64,000 bases of DNA from Rhizobium sp. NXC24 (GCF_002944315.1 NZ_CP024313.1:186001-250000); one strand, 5' to 3'. Shown: positions 18,056 through 27,602, numbered from the stretch's first letter. Notes: generated by a model not told the origin, from the sequence alone. Made by a program: numbers and translations.

Positions 18056-19117
18056 ATGGAATTCGCGACTTTCATCCTTGCCTCTCAGCGGGGCTATCAT
18101 CAATCGGCCGACAGAATCATCAACAACTCAATCGAACTGGCAGTCCTTTCAGAGCAAGCTGGCTTCAACACCGCGTGGTTTGCCGAACACCACTTCAACA
18201 ACTATAGCCTCGTTCCATCGCCCTTGATGATGGTGGCCCATTGCGCCGGCCGGACGAACTCCATCCGCCTCGGGACTGGTGTTTGCGTGTTGCCACTTTA
18301 TCAACCGCAGCGTCTGCTTTCCGAGATAGGTTTCGCCGATGTCGTTTCGAGTGGTCGCCTGGAGCTTGGCATCGGCTCTGGATATCAGCAGTTTGAATTT
18401 GACCGCTTCGGTGTCGACATCGATGAGGCGCCCGCCGTTTGTTCGGAATATCTGGACGTCCTTCTTAAAGGTCTCAAGCAAAAGATTTTTGAGCACAATG
18501 GCCAATATATAAAGGTACCACTGACGGCGATTTCGGTGCGGACTATCCAGAAGCCAACCCCCCCCATCTGGATCGCTACGGCGTCCGGATACAACATGGG
18601 CCGGGCTTATCGGGAAGGACATAATCTTTTCGTCACAGCATTCCACGATGGCTTGGGCGCTTTGAGAAAGCTTCGCGAAAGCATCGAGAACGCAGCGCTC
18701 TCAAAAGGTAAGGATGCCGCGGACGCCAAAATATCGCTGTTGCGTTGTTGCTATGCCAGCGACAACGAAACGGAGATCAACAGCTATCTCGACAACGCCC
18801 GTTTTCAGCGTCGGCTGTCGGAGGCGCTTCATCAGCGCCGCCAACAAAGTGAGGACGGCTATCTGCTGCAGGAAACCCCGACCAAGCAGGACCTGTCGTT
18901 TCAGACTATGCGCGACAATCTGCCAATCGGCAGTGTGAATCGGGTGATCGATCGCCTGCTCGAAGAGATCAGTGTGCTGAAGCCCTCCCAGATCGCCATT
19001 CACTGCCAATTGGGCGATTTCGATCATCAGGCGATGCTGCGGCAAATCGAACTCTGGGGGGACAAGATCATCCCGGCTGTCAACAAGTCGGTCGCTCATG
19101 CGCCCGTGCCGACCTGA
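18056..19117 (+). CDS. luciferase-like (LLM class) flavin-dependent monooxygenase
   Basis: Bacterial-luciferase-fold oxidoreductase, 353 residues. Family landmarks: MEFATFILASQRGYHQ at the N-terminus, TAWFAEHHFNNYSLVPSP (the E-H-H flavin/substrate region), IRLGTGVCVLPLYQP, and SGRLELGIGSGYQQFEF. These enzymes use FMNH2 and O2 to hydroxylate or cleave substrates. It has its own ribosome-binding site (ATGAGGAAAC just before the ATG) and follows the SDR gene by about 240 bp. The substrate is unknown. Confidence 0.88.
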   Translation: MEFATFILASQRGYHQSADRIINNSIELAVLSEQAGFNTAWFAEHHFNNYSLVPSPLMMVAHCAGRTNSIRLGTGVCVLPLYQPQRLLSEIGFADVVSSGRLELGIGSGYQQFEFDRFGVDIDEAPAVCSEYLDVLLKGLKQKIFEHNGQYIKVPLTAISVRTIQKPTPPIWIATASGYNMGRAYREGHNLFVTAFHDGLGALRKLRESIENAALSKGKDAADAKISLLRCCYASDNETEINSYLDNARFQRRLSEALHQRRQQSEDGYLLQETPTKQDLSFQTMRDNLPIGSVNRVIDRLLEEISVLKPSQIAIHCQLGDFDHQAMLRQIELWGDKIIPAVNKSVAHAPVPT

Positions 19118-19291
19118 TAACTGCGTTCCGGGATGACGGAGCAATTTTTGATGATGAGCCGTTCAGATCTGACTGAAGTCGTCTCGCTTCACGGCGAGCG
19201 GCCCTCGCTACCGATACGGACCTCTGGCCTGAAGAGGCGGCGATTTAGACTTTGGCGAACTCGTCACAATCAATGGCAGTAGTGACCATCA

Positions 19292-19840
19292 TCAGTCATT
19301 CAGACTGAGTGTCTCGAAGTGAAATGGGCCGCGCACCCCGGCGGAAAAACGCTCGGCTGCGTTAAGAGCCATCTCTAACCTTTCGCGGGGCGGTGAGCTT
19401 GACGATGCAAAAAGCGCGCCCAGTGCTATTTGCTGACCACATCCACAGGCGTCAAAGCCATCGACCGGCTCAACAACCTGGTAATCATCGTCAATTCTGA
19501 AAAGCCTTCCGGCATAGCCGACGAGGAAGGTGCCGCCGCGCTCGACTTCGTTTTGCCTCCGTGCGTAGCCACCATCTTTCAGGCACTGGCGAAGCGCGTC
19601 GACGAAATCCGTTACCATGAAAGCATAGACGTCCGTTTCAGGATCTCTTCTGGGCGGCTTGAGGGAATGTGCCAATAGCTGGCCCATTCTGAACGAAGAG
19701 GTAAACCCGAAGAGAAAGTCCTGGTTGCGGAAAACTTTGCGATCGGCTCGGAGGGTAAGCGAATAGCCGGCCGCCACACCAGCGCTATCGCCCCCGATGT
19801 GAACAGATCCGCCGCTGATCAAACCGACAATGCATGTCAT
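19292..19840 (-). CDS. HslV/proteasome-like Ntn hydrolase
   Basis: From ATG 19840 (GGAGGAG upstream) the protein is 182 residues and begins M-T-C-I-V-G. Removal of Met would expose Thr1. Counting from it, Asp17 falls in IGGDSAG and a Lys/Arg pair at 33-34 in RADRKVF, i.e. the Thr1/Asp17/Lys33 arrangement of HslV and proteasome beta subunits. No HslU-like ATPase is nearby and the length and C-terminus (HFETLSLND) differ from HslV, so this is a stand-alone relative, perhaps a peptide- or amide-cleaving enzyme. It is transcribed away from the small ORF/prolyl oligopeptidase genes, and the region between holds sigma-54/NifA-type sites for both directions. Confidence 0.7.
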   Translation of the reverse strand: MTCIVGLISGGSVHIGGDSAGVAAGYSLTLRADRKVFRNQDFLFGFTSSFRMGQLLAHSLKPPRRDPETDVYAFMVTDFVDALRQCLKDGGYARRQNEVERGGTFLVGYAGRLFRIDDDYQVVEPVDGFDACGCGQQIALGALFASSSSPPRERLEMALNAAERFSAGVRGPFHFETLSLND

Positions 19841-19937
19841 CCGCCACCGCTCCTCCTGTGGGCTCATTTTGTTCAAATCCAATGTCGCCACTGGCAGCCG
19901 ACCATGCTTTGTCGACTTTGCTGCCCCAAGCTTAACT

Positions 19938-19953
19938 AGCAAACAGCTTGCCA
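19938..19953 (-). promoter_or_regulatory. sigma-54 promoter of the HslV-like gene
   Basis: Minus strand reads TGGCAAGCTGTTTGCT: TGGCAA, five bases, TTGCT with 10-bp GG-GC spacing, about 100 bp upstream of the ATG at 19840. Confidence 0.6.
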
Positions 19954-19970
19954 AACAGCGCCTCGGCTAC

Positions 19971-19986
19971 TGTCAATCGTGTGACA
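19971..19986. promoter_or_regulatory. NifA-type site near the HslV-like promoter
   Basis: TGTCAATCGTGTGACA is a perfect TGT-N10-ACA, but it is only about 20 bp above the -24 box, closer than usual for an enhancer. The copy at 20118-20133 may be the functional one. Confidence 0.4.
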
Positions 19987-20117
19987 GCTTCCCGCCGGTC
20001 TTGCCGCTTTCTGATCAATTGGCGCGATTACCAGGTCTGTGATGAACCGGCACGCGCTCGCCTGAAACCTCAATAAGTCTTCGCGTTGTTGTTTGATCAC
20101 GGGGACGATGTCGGGTT

Positions 20118-20133
20118 TGTTCCGTCCGCGACA
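20118..20133. promoter_or_regulatory. NifA upstream activator sequence for small ORF/POP, possibly shared with the divergent gene
   Basis: TGTTCCGTCCGCGACA is a perfect TGT-N10-ACA, 77 bp upstream of the rightward -24/-12 element and about 165 bp from the leftward one. Confidence 0.7.
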
Positions 20134-20208
20134 CCGATGTGTTCGGCCAGCCGGCGCATCCATGCCTGAACCGTTGGATAGCGGGTCATTTCGCGCTCTT
20201 TGCGCAGC

Positions 20209-20224
20209 TGGCATGGCTTTTGAA
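20209..20224 (+). promoter_or_regulatory. sigma-54-type promoter ahead of the 42-codon ORF (variant -12 box)
   Basis: TGGCATGGCTTTTGAA: TGGCAT, five bases, TTGAA; same geometry and GA variant as the nifH box. Confidence 0.55.
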
Positions 20225-20300
20225 GTTGCGTTTCCAGGAGGTGGCAGGAACGATCGACCTATGACGACATCGATCCGATAGAATGGAGGAGAAGGGCATC

Positions 20301-20429
20301 ATGCCAAGTTTGGCGCAGATCCGCATTCAGCCCGAAAGGACCGTTGCCCGCTTGGGCATCGGTACGCTCGATTACTCGCGTTGGCGGCGTTCTCATAGTT
20401 ACTCGGCGCCGAGCAATAGTCGCCAATGA
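20301..20429 (+). CDS. 42-residue peptide of unknown function, candidate precursor peptide
   Basis: An ATG at 20301 follows a strong Shine-Dalgarno (GGAGGAG, spacing about 8) and lies 75 bp below the -24/-12 element. The peptide starts MPSLAQIRIQPERTVARLGI and ends RRSHSYSAPSNSRQ; it is basic, without Cys, with no membrane segment or export signal. It is the first reading frame in a transcript that could reach the prolyl oligopeptidase gene. A short peptide ahead of a POP and opposite an Ntn hydrolase recalls ribosomally made modified peptides, but no modification site is proven. A regulatory leader peptide is the alternative. Confidence 0.45.
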   Translation: MPSLAQIRIQPERTVARLGIGTLDYSRWRRSHSYSAPSNSRQ

Positions 20430-20447
20430 ACCCCCGCTGGGATTTCA

Positions 20448-20861
20448 ATGAACATTGCTATCGGACTTTCGCATTCGCCGAATAAGACTCGCGCGGATGC
20501 GGCGGTGACAGCCCTTCTGGCGCTAAATTGCGGACCGCCCCTTTCTTTCCGGTTTCCTGCGGAGCTGAGTGGAGGCCCAAGTTCTGTGCGGGGTTTCCGC
20601 GAGCCTGGACCGAGCCGTCTGACGATTGCTCGGTTTGCGGAGATCATCGCCCAGCGGCCACGGAGCAGTAACGATTTCTGGCAGGGGCCAAAATCCATTA
20701 GGCTAAAACGGCCGCTTATTGCCTCGTGTTTCTCACCTTCAGAGGGGCTCGGCAACACAAAGCCAGGCAAGGACAATATCATCGGTTCTCCGGATAGATC
20801 GTCCGGCCACCGCCATTACAGACTTACCACTTCCCCGCACCACGGAGTTCTTCCCGACTAG
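20448..20861 (+). CDS. hypothetical 137-residue reading frame
   Basis: An ATG at 20448 begins a frame ending 13 bp before the prolyl oligopeptidase start. No good ribosome-binding site, no recognisable domain; composition is Pro/Ser/Arg rich, and an equally long antisense frame exists over the same bases. It may be only leader sequence between the small ORF and the POP gene. Confidence 0.2.
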   Translation: MNIAIGLSHSPNKTRADAAVTALLALNCGPPLSFRFPAELSGGPSSVRGFREPGPSRLTIARFAEIIAQRPRSSNDFWQGPKSIRLKRPLIASCFSPSEGLGNTKPGKDNIIGSPDRSSGHRHYRLTTSPHHGVLPD

Positions 20862-20874
20862 GAGTTTTTCGCAC

Positions 20875-22956
20875 ATGACTGGTATCGATGCTCGCCCGAC
20901 ATTGAATGCCCCCGATGACGACCCGTATCTCTGGCTCGAAGACATAGATGGAGAGAAGGCCTTGATTTGGGTCACAGAGCAATCGGCGCGAACGCTGGCG
21001 CGCTTTGGCGGGTCGGGGTTCGAAGAAGACCGCGACACGCTCGCAGGCATTTTCGACCGCCCTGACAAGATTGCGTGGATCACACGCCGGGACCGACACC
21101 TCTATAATTTCTGGCGAGATGCCGAAAACCCGAAAGGTGTGTGGCGCAGAACAACTCTCGCCGCCTACATGACGGCGGACCCGGAGTGGGAGATCGTTCT
21201 AGATTTGGATGCCCTCGCCAAGACCGAGGGGAAGGACTGGATATGGGACGGTGCCTCGATCGAACCGGGAAGATGCGAAAGAGCCGTCCTTCGCCTGTCG
21301 CTGGGTGGCAGCGACGCGGTCGTGCATCGCGAGTACGATCTAACCACGCGAAGCCTCGTCGCCGACGGCTTCAATCTACCGGAGGCCAAAGGAAATATTG
21401 CCTGGCTCAATCATGACACTCTTTTGCTTTCCATCGCTCTCGGCGATGGCATGGCCACGCGCTCCGGCTATGCGCGCACAGTGCGGTTATGGACGCGCGG
21501 TGCGGATCCGCTCGCCGCGCCGGTTATCTTCGAGGCGAGGCCCGACTCTATCCTCGTGTTCGGCTATCTGGATCGTACCGCCGCAAGCGAACGGGTTTGC
21601 TTCATCGAGCGGACATTTTTCGATACAATCGGGTGGATCGGCGACAGGAGCGGTCCGAAGACTAAGATTGATCTTCCTCGAGATGCTAGCTGGAACGTCT
21701 TCGGTGATTGGCTGGCTGTGAAGTTGCGTGACGCATGGACGGTCGGAGGGACGACCTATGCGGCTGACGCGCTGATCGGCATCTCCCTGTCCTCGTTCAT
21801 CGCCGGTGCGCGCCGCTTTGCTACGCTATTTGAACCGGGCGAAAGGTGCGCCCTGCAGTCCTTCTTCTGGAATGACGGAAAGCTCGTGGTATCCCTCCTC
21901 GATAATCTCGTGCCGCGCTTCGAGATGTTCACGCCCGGACGACAGAAATGGACACATCAAACCTTGGACACCATGCCCGCTGCGACGACTGTTCGAGCCT
22001 GGCCGTTAGATGCGGAAGTTCACGAGAGCAATGGTGAAGTCCTCGTCTCGGCTGAAGATCCAATGACACCGCCGCAGCTTCTCTTGTTCAATCTTAACGG
22101 GGCGCCGCGGCTCGGCGCCCCCGTCGTCCTGAAACGTGATCCAGACAAATTCGATGCATCCGGATTGCTGGTCACGCGTCATGAGGCAGCTTCGACGGAT
22201 GGTGAAATGATCCCCTATACACAGGTCGGGCCGGCGATGGGAAATGGAAATGCGCCGGTCCATCTCACCGCCTATGGCGGTTACGGCAAATCGGTTCTGC
22301 CCAAATACAACTCCGCGGTAGGCAAGCTGTGGCTGGAACCCGGCGGCACGAGCGTGGTGGCCAACATCCGCGGCGGAGGCGAGTTCGGTACACGCTGGCA
22401 CGAGGCTGGACGAAGGGCGGGCAGACGTCTTGCCCATGACGATTTCGCCGCCGTGGCCGCCGACCTTGTGCGCCGGGGTGTCACGCGTCCGGGACGGATC
22501 GCTGCCCAGGGCGGTTCAAACGGCGGGCTCCTGATCGCCAACATGCTAACTCGATATCCGGAGCGTTTCGGCGCGCTCTTTTGCATAGTTCCAGTTCTCG
22601 ATCTGCGTCGTTACACGAAGCTCCTTGCGGGTGCGAGCTGGATTGAGGAAAAGGGGGATCCCGACAAGCCTGCGGATTGGGCTTTTCTCAGTCAAATGTC
22701 TGCCTATCACACGGCCGAAGCGGGGCAGTTCTACCCGCCTATCCTGCTCGCGACCCGAAGACGGGACGACCGCGTCCATCCGGGGCACGCACGTAAGATG
22801 GCTGCAAAGCTGCAAGCACTCGGCTGCCCCGCCTACTTCTACGAAGCTGAGGTCGGTGGTCATGACACCAGCGCGGACAATCGCAATCGGGCAGCCTTCC
22901 TCGCCTTGGGTTACAGTTTCCTTCGCGATGCCATCGGTTTTTCGGAACGTCTGTGA
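20875..22956 (+). CDS. prolyl oligopeptidase family (S9A) serine peptidase
   Basis: From ATG 20875 (AGGAG upstream) the protein has 693 residues, typical for S9A. The N-terminal DPYLWLEDIDGEKALIWV is the family signature, followed by a beta-propeller and a C-terminal hydrolase domain with the nucleophile in AAQGGSNGGLLIANM, Asp in RRRDDRVHPGHARKM and His in VGGHDT. There is no signal peptide, so it is cytoplasmic. S9A enzymes cut after proline in short peptides; some relatives cyclise peptides. Its genomic place beside a 42-residue ORF that contains prolines suggests a processing or turnover role, which is inference. Confidence 0.92.
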   Translation: MTGIDARPTLNAPDDDPYLWLEDIDGEKALIWVTEQSARTLARFGGSGFEEDRDTLAGIFDRPDKIAWITRRDRHLYNFWRDAENPKGVWRRTTLAAYMTADPEWEIVLDLDALAKTEGKDWIWDGASIEPGRCERAVLRLSLGGSDAVVHREYDLTTRSLVADGFNLPEAKGNIAWLNHDTLLLSIALGDGMATRSGYARTVRLWTRGADPLAAPVIFEARPDSILVFGYLDRTAASERVCFIERTFFDTIGWIGDRSGPKTKIDLPRDASWNVFGDWLAVKLRDAWTVGGTTYAADALIGISLSSFIAGARRFATLFEPGERCALQSFFWNDGKLVVSLLDNLVPRFEMFTPGRQKWTHQTLDTMPAATTVRAWPLDAEVHESNGEVLVSAEDPMTPPQLLLFNLNGAPRLGAPVVLKRDPDKFDASGLLVTRHEAASTDGEMIPYTQVGPAMGNGNAPVHLTAYGGYGKSVLPKYNSAVGKLWLEPGGTSVVANIRGGGEFGTRWHEAGRRAGRRLAHDDFAAVAADLVRRGVTRPGRIAAQGGSNGGLLIANMLTRYPERFGALFCIVPVLDLRRYTKLLAGASWIEEKGDPDKPADWAFLSQMSAYHTAEAGQFYPPILLATRRRDDRVHPGHARKMAAKLQALGCPAYFYEAEVGGHDTSADNRNRAAFLALGYSFLRDAIGFSERL

Positions 22957-23132
22957 CTTGTTGAGGAAAGCAGCCGATCGACTTGTCCCTCCATCATAAG
23001 CGGCATCATCGACCATTAAGTTGCGGCAACTGCATGGTCGAAGAGGGTCCGCTAGAAATGACAGTCGGAGTGCATTCCAACAGGCGTAAGCGGTCTGCCA
23101 GAACTTGGATCCGCGCCGGAACGGTTGCTCGT

Positions 23133-24113
23133 CTAGCGAAGAACCGGCTCTCCATGGAAACGGCGTTTTGATGGTTTTGAGACGCCAAAACCGACCTCCA
23201 TCATGAGCCGCGGCCTCTGCTTTGCCAAGGTTCCCATATGAAAGCCGAAAGGATCCTCGACGAAACCTGAACCCGCTTTGCCGGTCAAAGTGATGGCATT
23301 TTCTTCGCCATAGAAATCCAGCACCTCGTGCGCCGGATGGCCGACGAGCAGCGTCAATTGATGCTTCAAGCGCCGACGGTTGTGGCTGCCGCGCACGTAG
23401 ACATGCGGACCGGAATTGGCATCGACGTCGGAGAGATAAAAGAAAAACTTCAGCATCCGCCAATCATCGAGATCGAAGTGAAACTTGAAGGAAGCGCGGC
23501 TCAGATCCGCATCCGAGGCATTTTTCGTCGGAAAGCTCCACCACGTCCGCGTGGTGATCAATCTGGCATTGCCGCCGAGATAATGCCTTGCCACGTCGAG
23601 AAGCAGCGGATCTTGCTGAACGGCAACGACGGCATCACATCTCAAAGCTCGTTCGTAATGGTGGCCACTTAGTATCGTCCGGCCAAACCACCGCTCGGCT
23701 TCGGCATGGTCGCTGGCCAAGAAGTCAAACCTTCGGTCGAAATTGCCGAAGCAAGGAGTCTCATGTCCAAAACGGGCAATTTCCTCGTGGATTGCGGCTG
23801 GAAGGTTCAAACCGGAAAAAAGGCCCGTTCTTCTCAATTCGTCCGCGATCGCCTCTGCCCTGAGATCGCCAAACATCGAGGGCTTGCCACTTTCCTGCCG
23901 CGACGCTGGTCTTGCGCTCAGCCAATGTGCCTTGCGGAACGGCATTGTACGTGCCAGCAGGAACATTGGTAGCCAAGCCGGATTCTCCCGCATATCCGTG
24001 AGATAGGTCGGAATTCGGGACGCGATCCGGCGAAGTACCCCACCGTTGCGCGCGATGGCCTCGAGGTCCTTCGGGTTGGAGTTTGCGGGACTAAGCATTC
24101 GATGGCCTTTCAT
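23133..24113 (-). CDS. phytanoyl-CoA dioxygenase-like Fe(II)/2-oxoglutarate oxygenase
   Basis: 326 residues with the PhyH-type double-stranded beta-helix. The metal triad candidates are H and D in FKFHFDLDD and a distal His in DPFGFHMGTLAKQRPRLMM, where the following Arg would bind 2-oxoglutarate; GPHVYVRGSHN is the usual strand between them. Such enzymes hydroxylate lipids, phosphonates and other small molecules. It is convergent with the POP gene and is preceded, 340 bp upstream on its own strand, by a nod box, so flavonoid/NodD control is likely. The start is uncertain: AGGAGG is 14 bases from the ATG at 24113, and an internal ATG at 24098 is possible. Confidence 0.78.
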   Translation of the reverse strand: MKGHRMLSPANSNPKDLEAIARNGGVLRRIASRIPTYLTDMRENPAWLPMFLLARTMPFRKAHWLSARPASRQESGKPSMFGDLRAEAIADELRRTGLFSGLNLPAAIHEEIARFGHETPCFGNFDRRFDFLASDHAEAERWFGRTILSGHHYERALRCDAVVAVQQDPLLLDVARHYLGGNARLITTRTWWSFPTKNASDADLSRASFKFHFDLDDWRMLKFFFYLSDVDANSGPHVYVRGSHNRRRLKHQLTLLVGHPAHEVLDFYGEENAITLTGKAGSGFVEDPFGFHMGTLAKQRPRLMMEVGFGVSKPSKRRFHGEPVLR

Positions 24114-24454
24114 GGATGATGGAAGTTCCTCCTGTGGGCAGAACCTGCACTCTAGTCTCGACAGAGCGTGTTCCTGTTGATGCTACGAAATCCAGTGACG
24201 AATCGACGGAATGTGCAAAGGCGGTATGCTCTCGCACGCCGCCTTTGCTGATCTTATCCAGGGAGGATCGTTCAAGGGAATGTGTCGTTGCTCCCTTTAT
24301 GGAACCCAAATTTCGGCTCGGTCGGACCTAGCCAAATGAACGGAAATCGGGAGCACCGACTTTGATTGCATGACTGAACATCAATTTCCCTAAAGTTTGT
24401 TCGGCGAATACGATCAAAGCCGGGGACATAGGGACCTTACTCCAATTCCCCACA
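24114..24454. other. leader between nod box and the dioxygenase gene
   Basis: On the minus strand a 72-codon frame with a TTG start at 24309 overlaps the start of the dioxygenase gene, but it lacks a ribosome-binding site and any recognisable motif. I see no other feature. Confidence 0.3.
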
Positions 24455-24501
24455 GGTTTGGCAAATCTATTGTTTAGATGTGGCTTATTTACGACATGGA
24501 T
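24455..24501 (-). promoter_or_regulatory. nod box (NodD binding site)
   Basis: On the minus strand this 47-bp stretch begins ATCCAT and contains ATCTAAACAATAGATTT, matching the conserved nod box core ATCNAAACAAT-C-RATTTT with an ATC-N9-GAT half site; the far end CCAAACC resembles CCAATC. Length equals the classical nod box. It points leftward, toward the phytanoyl-dioxygenase-like gene, and stands about 590 bp from the divergent nodD. Confidence 0.8.
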
Positions 24502-25094
24502 AAATCAAGACATAACTTTACAAGTTCAGGGACTTAGACCTATTCATGATGCCGATCGCAAGCGGGATTTGGTAGGGCATCTTCCTGTTGAAGACTCCCC
24601 ACGGGAGTTCAGATCGCCAATAGTTTGGGGTGGGGGTTAAGCAGATCCTAATGCGCGCAGGCAGTAACCACCTCCTTCGCGAGACGTTTTGTTGCACGGC
24701 AGTTGGAATGTTCTTAACGGCACCTGTTCGCCACGTTCGCTCAAGTATTCGAACCAAGCGATTGCTTTTGCCGCGAGGACGTGAGCGGAGGCCCTTATGC
24801 CGAGCTCCTGGGTTGGCTCGAAATTTTGTCCGATACCACGCATCGATGCGCGGAAGTTCCATGTCTTGTCGTCTCACGACCGACCCCAAGGAGGTTGCCC
24901 GGTTAAGAGATTTGCCAAGGCGCGCAACGAGAGCAGACCGCAAAGATCCCGAACACCATTTTATGCGACCCTTCGGGCGATCCAATACAAATGTGCACTC
25001 GATTTACTTGATTTTGGTCAACTTGTATTCTTTCAATAGGCACGATGATCGATGGCGTGTATGGCACACCTCCACGCCGTGGATGAAGGAAAAC
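24502..25094. other. intergenic region upstream of nodD
   Basis: Frames extend upstream from nodD but without a start site of their own; no domain, RNA or repeat is seen. The nodD promoter probably lies here. Confidence 0.4.
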
Positions 25095-26069
25095 ATGCGC
25101 TTTAAAGGTCTTGATCTAAATCTCCTTGTCGTGCTCGACGCCCTCATGACCGAGCGCAACCTCACAGCAGCGGCACGAAGCATCAATCTGAGCCAGCCCG
25201 CAATGAGCGCGGCCGTCGCCCGGCTGCGAACGTATTTCAGCGACGATCTCTTTACGATGGTGGGCCGTGAACTTGTCCCAACGCCACGTGCCGAAAGGCT
25301 CGCCGTGGCGGTCCGGGAGGCTTTGCTGTATATCCAGCTCTCCGTTATTACCTGGGAGCCGTTCGACCCGGCTCATTCGGATCGCTGCTTCAAGATCATC
25401 CTATCCGACTACGTCACACTCGTGTTTCTTGAAAAGGTCGTCGAGCGTATGGCGCAGGAAGCTCCTGCCATCAGCTTCGAGTTTCTACCTGTTTCAGACG
25501 ACTTCGATGAGCTCATCCAGCGCGGCGACGTCGACTTTCTCATTATGCCTGAAGTGTTCATGTCGAAGCATCCTCATGCTGCACTGTTCGACGATATATT
25601 CGTGTGCGTAGGGTGCAGTACGAACAAGCAGCTAACAGAGCCGTTCACGTTCGAGCAATACATGTCGATGGGTCATGTTGCGGTCAGATTTGGAAGTAGC
25701 CGCAGGCCTGCCATTGACGAGTGGTATTTGCGCGAGCGTGGTTTCAAGCGACGTATCGAGGTTGTGGTGCAATCCTTTAGCATGATACCGCCCATGCTGG
25801 CGGGTACCGACCGCATTGGGACGATGCCTTTGCGGCTGGCGCAGCACTGCGCGAAAACGACGCCCCTGCGCATCATGGAGCTTCCGCTTCCGATCGCCAC
25901 ACTAACAGAAGCCCTCCAATGGCCGGCCCTCCACAATAGCGATGCGGCAAGCCTCTGGATGCGGGAGACATTGATGCGGGAGGCAGCCCGGATGGTTTCG
26001 CCGCCGGCTGCGGAGCGTCCAGATGCTCCGACAATGAAGCCCACTCGTGCGAAAGTTTACGCCGGATGA
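25095..26069 (+). CDS. nodD: NodD, LysR-type flavonoid-responsive regulator
   Basis: NodD activates nod-box promoters in response to plant flavonoids. The ATG at 25095 follows AAGGAAAAC and starts the canonical [20 protein letters not shown], giving 324 residues. The N-terminal LysR helix-turn-helix ([20 protein letters not shown]) is followed by a ligand domain including [13 protein letters not shown] and the NodD segment [15 protein letters not shown]. Its position beside nifH recalls nodD2 of some fast-growing rhizobia, but copy number cannot be judged here. The nod box at 24455 on the opposite strand is the only nod box I found. Confidence 0.95.
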   Translation: MRFKGLDLNLLVVLDALMTERNLTAAARSINLSQPAMSAAVARLRTYFSDDLFTMVGRELVPTPRAERLAVAVREALLYIQLSVITWEPFDPAHSDRCFKIILSDYVTLVFLEKVVERMAQEAPAISFEFLPVSDDFDELIQRGDVDFLIMPEVFMSKHPHAALFDDIFVCVGCSTNKQLTEPFTFEQYMSMGHVAVRFGSSRRPAIDEWYLRERGFKRRIEVVVQSFSMIPPMLAGTDRIGTMPLRLAQHCAKTTPLRIMELPLPIATLTEALQWPALHNSDAASLWMRETLMREAARMVSPPAAERPDAPTMKPTRAKVYAG

Positions 26070-26473
26070 AATGTCCGCCTCGCCTGTTGCGGTTCCGATG
26101 CATTTAAACTTTCCAAGCCATTAGGCATGCGAGCCTACCCGCGACCGGCCAGCAGAAATATTGTCCAGCTCACCTGGATCCCCGCGCTTACCGCTGCGAA
26201 AAGCGCAAGTGCCAAATCTCGTATCAGTTTCGTGTGTGTCGCGCCGCATGGATATACCGCTTTCGATCCTGGGGCGTGATGCGGCGCAACATGCAGTTTG
26301 GGTCTCCGCTGGTTTGGCTGAGGCAGAATCGGGTGCTTCGCCATTGGCGTGATTCGATGTTGGATTGTCTTCAATTTTAAAAGTTCCTTGGCCCTGCTGT
26401 TGGTCTTTGCCAACCTGCGGCACCCTCCGATCGTCAGACTTTATCAGTTTACTGCGACACCTTGCGTCCGATT
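26070..26473. other. intergenic region between nodD and the nifH control region
   Basis: Apart from a possible small leftward membrane-protein gene (26135-26413) and the nifH enhancer beyond its right end, nothing is recognisable. Confidence 0.4.
26135..26413 (-). CDS. possible small membrane protein (TTG start)
   Basis: A 92-codon frame starts with TTG at 26413, with GGAGGGT eight bases upstream, an excellent ribosome-binding site. The N-terminal half is basic and proline rich; the C-terminal half (LALALFAAVSAGIQVSWTIF) is one predicted transmembrane helix. The family is unknown to me. A longer overlapping frame (26121-26543) in another register lacks these supports. It lies back to back with the nifH control region. 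Confidence 0.35.
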   Translation of the reverse strand: MAKTNSRAKELLKLKTIQHRITPMAKHPILPQPNQRRPKLHVAPHHAPGSKAVYPCGATHTKLIRDLALALFAAVSAGIQVSWTIFLLAGRG

Positions 26474-26489
26474 TGTCGGGCCCGCGACA
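26474..26489. promoter_or_regulatory. NifA upstream activator sequence of nifH
   Basis: TGTCGGGCCCGCGACA is a perfect and almost fully palindromic TGT-N10-ACA, 89 bp upstream of the nifH -24 box. Confidence 0.85.
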
Positions 26490-26577
26490 AAGGCTTGTCC
26501 AGTTGGAGCATATGTCTGACGCGGCTAAATAGCTGAAAAACAATCAAGAGAGTTTCCCTTCAAGTCGGCTGCCAACT

Positions 26578-27558
<981 letters not shown>

Positions 27559-27572
27559 CCGCCGCTTTCGAC

Positions 27573-27602
27573 GGACGCGCCGGCCCTTGACCCGGCGCGT
27601 CC
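27573..27602 (+). terminator. stem-loop between nifH and nifD
   Basis: GGACGCGCCGG and CCGGCGCGTCC form a perfect 11-bp stem with an 8-base loop. There is no U-tract, so it is better read as an mRNA-stabilising or partially attenuating hairpin that favours nifH over nifDK. A second smaller hairpin (CGCCTC/GAGGCG) follows at 27615-27631. Confidence 0.6.
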
